Assembly: GCA_026705925.1 (NCBI GenBank)
Contig: JAPOZT010000004.1
Location: forward strand, 1-64,000
Origin: Gemmatimonadota bacterium
GTDB lineage: Bacteria; JAAXHH01
Direction of reading: 5' to 3'
Length of the DNA: 64,000 nucleotides
Of the stretch, positions 60,695 through 64,000 are shown piece after piece; the stretch's first letter is position 1, and every line of letters starts with the position of its first letter. The position numbers were made by a program, and so were the translations under genes. Under the pieces are notes generated by a model. The model ran no database searches. It was not told where the DNA came from and worked only from the letters and a program-made list of their open reading frames with translations.

Positions 60695-61927
60695 ATGTTA
60701 GCCCTCCACGGCGGACCACCCTACCGGGATACGGAATCCCGCCCCTTTCCCGCCCGGACGCCATTCGGAGACGAGGAAATACGACTCGTCACGAAGGCGC
60801 TGCGTTCCCAGAACCTCTTCCGCTGGGGCGGTGAACTCACCCCGCTGTTCGAAAGCCGTTTCGCCGAAACCTACGGAGCGAAGCACGCCGTCGGATCCAC
60901 GTCGGGGACCGCGGCCCTGCACGTCGCCATCGGCGCGGTGAACCCGGAACCCGGGGACGAGATCATCACGAGCGCGATCACCGACCTGGGCACGATCATC
61001 CCCATCCTGTACCAGAACGCCGTGCCGGTCTTCGCGGACACGGATCCAGAGACGCTTACCGTGGACCCGGAGGACGTCGAACGGCTCATCACGCCGCGGA
61101 CGCGGGCGATCATCGCCATACACCTCTTCGGCAACGCCTGCCGGATGGAGGCCCTGGCTGAGATTTCAAGCCGCAAGGGGATTCCGCTCATCGAGGACTG
61201 CTGCCAGGCTCACCTGACGCGTTACCGGGGACGGCTGCTGGGTACCTTCGGGGACATGGGCTGCTTCAGTTTCCAGCAGTCAAAGCACATGACCACCGGA
61301 GACGGCGGCATGACCATCACGAACGACGATGCCCTGGGCCGCTGCATGCGTGGCTTCGCGGACAAGCACTACGACCGGGACCGGGCTGGATCACGCATGT
61401 ACGGACCGCTGGGCATGAACTTACGCATCACGGAACTCCATTCGGCGGTGGGATTGGCCCAGCTGGAAAAAGTCGGCCGGGTCGTCGCATCGAGGAACCG
61501 GCTTGGCGGCCGGCTGTCCGAGGGGATCAAGCACCTCGACGGCATCGTGCCGGCGCCGGTTACCCCGGGCGCGACGCACAGTTTCTGGTCGTATCCCATG
61601 CGGGTCACCGGGTATTCGAACGAAACCTTCGCCCGGGCGCTGAATGCCGAGGGGATCGGCGCGAGCGCCGGGTACATCGGCGATCCGATTTTCCAGTGTT
61701 CGGCGGCGCTCGCGGAACACCGGACCTACGGGAACTCCCGTTTCCCCTTTTACAGCCCGTACACGGACCGCACCTTCGAGCATGCGGACGAACTGTGTCC
61801 GAGGACCCGCGAGCTGCTCGGACAACTCGTGATGCTCTCCTTCAACGAACTGTACTCCGAGGGGGATATCGACGACGTGGCCGGCGCTGTGCGGAAGGTT
61901 GCATCGGCGCTGGAACGGTCGAGGTAA
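60695..61927 (+). CDS. DegT/DnrJ/EryC1/StrS-family PLP-dependent aminotransferase
   Basis: Sugar aminotransferase fold (410 aa). The PLP-binding segments are GSTSGTAALHVAIGA, the VPVFADTDPETLTVDPEDVE block, IAIHLFGNACRME, PLIEDCCQAHLTRYRGR and the Schiff-base Lys in FQQSKHMTTGDGGM. The gene starts 3 bases after the GNAT gene stop. The pair suggests synthesis of an N-acylated amino sugar, but no nucleotide-sugar gene is near. Family enzymes of this type also take part in antibiotic and polysaccharide sugars. Confidence 0.91.
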   Translation: MLALHGGPPYRDTESRPFPARTPFGDEEIRLVTKALRSQNLFRWGGELTPLFESRFAETYGAKHAVGSTSGTAALHVAIGAVNPEPGDEIITSAITDLGTIIPILYQNAVPVFADTDPETLTVDPEDVERLITPRTRAIIAIHLFGNACRMEALAEISSRKGIPLIEDCCQAHLTRYRGRLLGTFGDMGCFSFQQSKHMTTGDGGMTITNDDALGRCMRGFADKHYDRDRAGSRMYGPLGMNLRITELHSAVGLAQLEKVGRVVASRNRLGGRLSEGIKHLDGIVPAPVTPGATHSFWSYPMRVTGYSNETFARALNAEGIGASAGYIGDPIFQCSAALAEHRTYGNSRFPFYSPYTDRTFEHADELCPRTRELLGQLVMLSFNELYSEGDIDDVAGAVRKVASALERSR

Positions 61928-61945
61928 TCCGGTTCTCGCGGTGAT

Positions 61946-62584
61946 CTACGGGATGTTGTGCTGCTGCTTGTAGGCGAGCCAGTTTTCCTTGAGATGCAGG
62001 AAATCCTCGAAGGTGGGCTGCAGGATAAACGGATTGTTGTTACGCTCGTAACCGATTGTCGAAGTAGGCTTTACACCGAAGTCGTGGCCGGGGTAGACCC
62101 CGATTCCGTCGTCCAGCTCCATCAGGCGACGCAGGCTGTCGTATTCCTTCCGCGCTTCCTCTTCAGTGGCTGTGCCGCCCACCTTGCCCACGAAAAGCGT
62201 ATCCCCGGTAATCAGCTTGTCTTCCGCCAGGAGGCACATGCCGTCCTCGCAGTGGCCGGGGGTGTGGATCACGGCGAGTTTAAGTTCACCCAGCCTGAAG
62301 ATCTCCCCGTCCTTGACTTCGATATCGTAGAAATACTCCGCGTCCCGGTACATCACCACGTCGAGGCCCAGTTCCTCGATCAGGTGGTCGTTGCCGTTCA
62401 CGTGGTCATGATGGGAATGGGTGCAGATGATGCAAGCCAGTTCCAGGTCCAGCTCGCCCGCGCGCCGTATGTAGTACTCGGGCCGGTAGGAGGGGTCGAC
62501 GGCCGCCGCTTTCCTGGTTTTCTCGTCGGCCACCAGGTAACCTAAGTTCCGGTCGCCCCCGTTTTCTATCTGTTCGAATATCAT
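61946..62584 (-). CDS. MBL-fold metallo-hydrolase (glyoxalase II or persulfide dioxygenase-like)
   Basis: 212-aa metallo-beta-lactamase fold. The metal motif THSHHDHVNG, VIHTPGHCEDGMCL, LITGDTLFVG and VYPGHDFG supply the His and Asp ligands. The overall pattern (IICTHSHHDH, followed by a long insertion and a PGHD near the end) is like hydroxyacylglutathione hydrolases of the YcbL type. The exact substrate is not determined. It is transcribed away from the following exoribonuclease gene. Confidence 0.87.
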   Translation of the reverse strand: MIFEQIENGGDRNLGYLVADEKTRKAAAVDPSYRPEYYIRRAGELDLELACIICTHSHHDHVNGNDHLIEELGLDVVMYRDAEYFYDIEVKDGEIFRLGELKLAVIHTPGHCEDGMCLLAEDKLITGDTLFVGKVGGTATEEEARKEYDSLRRLMELDDGIGVYPGHDFGVKPTSTIGYERNNNPFILQPTFEDFLHLKENWLAYKQQHNIP

Positions 62585-62619
62585 CCTCGTTCCTCTCGAA
62601 TCGACCTTTTGCTTAAACT

Positions 62620-62697
62620 AACGTCCGTGTTCCTCAACTGAAGTCCGCGTCCCTTAACGAACGTCCCCGTCCCATTCGAACCGACCGTGTCCCGCGC
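62620..62697. repeat. Four degenerate 19-21-bp tandem units upstream of the RNase gene
   Basis: Units beginning AACGTCCGTGTTCC, AAGTCCGCGTCCC, AACGTCCCCGTCCC and AACCGACCGTGTCCC follow each other at periods of 19 to 21 bases in the 225-base gap between the divergent hydrolase and exoribonuclease genes. Confidence 0.7.
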
Positions 62698-62809
62698 CGC
62701 CGCGACCCGGCTATCCGCATGATATCCCATCGGCCGGATGAAGTCAACCGGTTACCCGCCGCCCTTGAATTCGCTTGACTTCGACCCGGTCCGGACACAG
62801 GATAAACGC

Positions 62810-64000
62810 ATGAAAACACGTGTGTTCAAACGCCTGGAATCCGAAAGAAACGAGCACTCCGTGCATATCGGCGACCTGATCATCTTCCGTCATCGCGGGG
62901 ACATTCAAATCGGCATGCTGCAGGCGGTTTCCCGGAAGAAACTCAAGGTGGCGACCTCCGCCAACCGGGTCATGGACATCTCGACGGACCCCATCGTGCG
63001 GTACACCGATATCCGGGTCCGCGACCTGCCGGAAATGCTGGACGTCCGGCGGAAAATCGAGGACCAGGCCCTGTCCTTCGACCTGGAAGAGGTCTGGGAT
63101 GTCCTCAAGGACGACCCCTCCGTATTCACCTCCGAAGACATCGGTGAACTGTACTGGGGCGAACCCGGTTCGCCCGAACAGCGGGCGGCCATGCAGTTGC
63201 ACCTGAGCCGCCAGTGCCTCTACTTCTGCGAGCGGGACAACGGCTTCACGTCCCGCACGAACGACCAGGTCAGAAGCATCCTGGACAAGGAAGCCCGTCA
63301 GCGCGCCGTGAGCACCGAGCGGGAAGGGTTCGACCGCTGGCTCGCGGACGAAACGCAACAGGACCTTCACTCCCTGACGAACCGCCAGAAACGCTGGATG
63401 TCTCACCTTCGGGAGTACGTCATACAGGGAGACGAATACGCCGCGATCGACCAGGTTCGGACCCTGCTGAAGGAGATGGCCTCCCTGGCGGGCGGCGATC
63501 CGCAGCGATCCGTTTTCGAAGTCATGGTACGCAAGGGGTTCTGGGACGAGGACGAAAATCTCGATCTGCTGCGTTACGAGATTCCGACCGAGTTCTCCGG
63601 CGAGGTACTCGAATACGCCGCGGCCTGCCGACCCTCCGAATCCGGCCGGGAAGACCTGACCGGGTTGCCGATCCTGTCGATAGACGATGCATCCACGCAG
63701 GATATAGACGACGCCCTTTCCGCGGAACGGACCGAGGACGGCTACCGGATCGGCGTGCATATCACCGACGTGGCGGACCTCGTACCCCGGGATTCGGTCC
63801 TGGACCTCGCGGCACGGGAAAGGATGTCGTCCCTCTACCTTCCGGACCGGCACATACCCATGCTGCCGGCCAGCCTCTCCCAGGACCACTGTGCGTTGCT
63901 CGAGGGCGAAAGGCGCTGCGCCATCAGTTTCTTCTTCACGCTGTCATCCGATTTCGAGCTGCTGGATTCCCGGATCATGCCGACCCTGATCGTCAACCGG
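62810..64000 (+). CDS. RNase II/R (RNB)-family exoribonuclease, 5'-part only (runs off the right edge)
   Basis: 3'-5' exoribonuclease. The ATG at 62810 gives MKTRVFKRLESERNEH and about 397 codons without a stop to the window edge. After a 60-80-residue N-terminal OB-like region comes the catalytic domain with SIDDASTQDIDDALSAERTE, in which the Asp ladder binds magnesium, then YRIGVHITDVADLVP, and YLPDRHIPMLPASLSQDHCALLEGERR, the RNB core. The C-terminal S1 region is outside. It may be a bacterial or plastid-type RNase R/II variant. Confidence 0.9.
   Translation, partial: MKTRVFKRLESERNEHSVHIGDLIIFRHRGDIQIGMLQAVSRKKLKVATSANRVMDISTDPIVRYTDIRVRDLPEMLDVRRKIEDQALSFDLEEVWDVLKDDPSVFTSEDIGELYWGEPGSPEQRAAMQLHLSRQCLYFCERDNGFTSRTNDQVRSILDKEARQRAVSTEREGFDRWLADETQQDLHSLTNRQKRWMSHLREYVIQGDEYAAIDQVRTLLKEMASLAGGDPQRSVFEVMVRKGFWDEDENLDLLRYEIPTEFSGEVLEYAAACRPSESGREDLTGLPILSIDDASTQDIDDALSAERTEDGYRIGVHITDVADLVPRDSVLDLAARERMSSLYLPDRHIPMLPASLSQDHCALLEGERRCAISFFFTLSSDFELLDSRIMPTLIVNR

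Overview
The window is a GC-rich, densely coded stretch of a diderm (Gram-negative-type) bacterium. A TonB-dependent receptor, an outer-membrane beta-barrel and a twin-arginine exported amidohydrolase support the diderm call. Several Cys-type sulfatases with their radical SAM maturase, three phytanoyl-CoA-dioxygenase-like proteins, two divergent enolase-superfamily enzymes and orphan family-5 solute-binding proteins resemble gene content of uncultured lineages such as Latescibacterota or Poribacteria. That placement is inference; no rRNA, tRNA, CRISPR array, insertion sequence or prophage was seen.

Layout. (1) 1-10642, minus strand: a complex I operon nuoABCDEFGHIJKL, cut in nuoL by the left edge, with pyrE translationally wedged between nuoB and nuoC, and a good promoter upstream of nuoA. 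(2) 10751-16732: a VapBC-like toxin-antitoxin pair with a perfect 16-bp operator palindrome, MTA phosphorylase, a PhyH-family oxygenase, an exported M1 aminopeptidase, a cold-shock protein with a long structured leader and a clear terminator, and an outer-membrane barrel. (3) 16942-20214: a TonB-dependent receptor and a GPP34-domain protein. (4) 20277-31286, minus strand: an 11-kb apparent transcription unit running from rraA through sulfatase, solute-binding protein, PhyH oxygenase, sulfatase, an unknown TIM-barrel-like protein and sulfatase to the anaerobic sulfatase-maturating enzyme. This looks like a locus for sulfated organic compounds. (5) 31398-38557: a small unknown protein, an NDH-like/SelD fusion, a quinone-reductase-like MDR protein, and an SGNH hydrolase - PhyH - aroA run. 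(6) 38583-48663: a HigBA locus whose antitoxin is fused to an ImmA/IrrE protease, a second solute-binding protein, an aldo/keto reductase, a Gfo/Idh/MocA dehydrogenase, a FitAB/VapBC pair, two divergent enolase-superfamily enzymes and an M24 peptidase. (7) 48720-57970: hisH-hisF followed by an N-acyl-D-amino-acid deacylase, a beta-carbonic anhydrase, a fused HyuA-HyuB hydantoinase/oxoprolinase and a non-canonical Nramp transporter. (8) 58031-64000: Trm112-like protein, ahcY, a GNAT acetyltransferase, a DegT aminotransferase, an MBL-fold hydrolase and the start of an RNase II/R-family exoribonuclease.

Functional themes are aerobic respiration (complex I), S-adenosylmethionine by-product recycling (mtnP, ahcY), scavenging of sulfated and acidic sugars or amides, and three type II toxin-antitoxin modules. 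A cross-cutting peculiarity is the number of short tandem duplications (9-42 bp period) in intergenic spaces, signal peptides and inter-domain linkers. No stretch above 300 bases lacks a gene. The longest gaps (about 265-298 bases: 11389-11654, 15072-15359, 35531-35828, 48536-48833, 58298-58595) hold promoters, leader structures or repeats, described below where seen.
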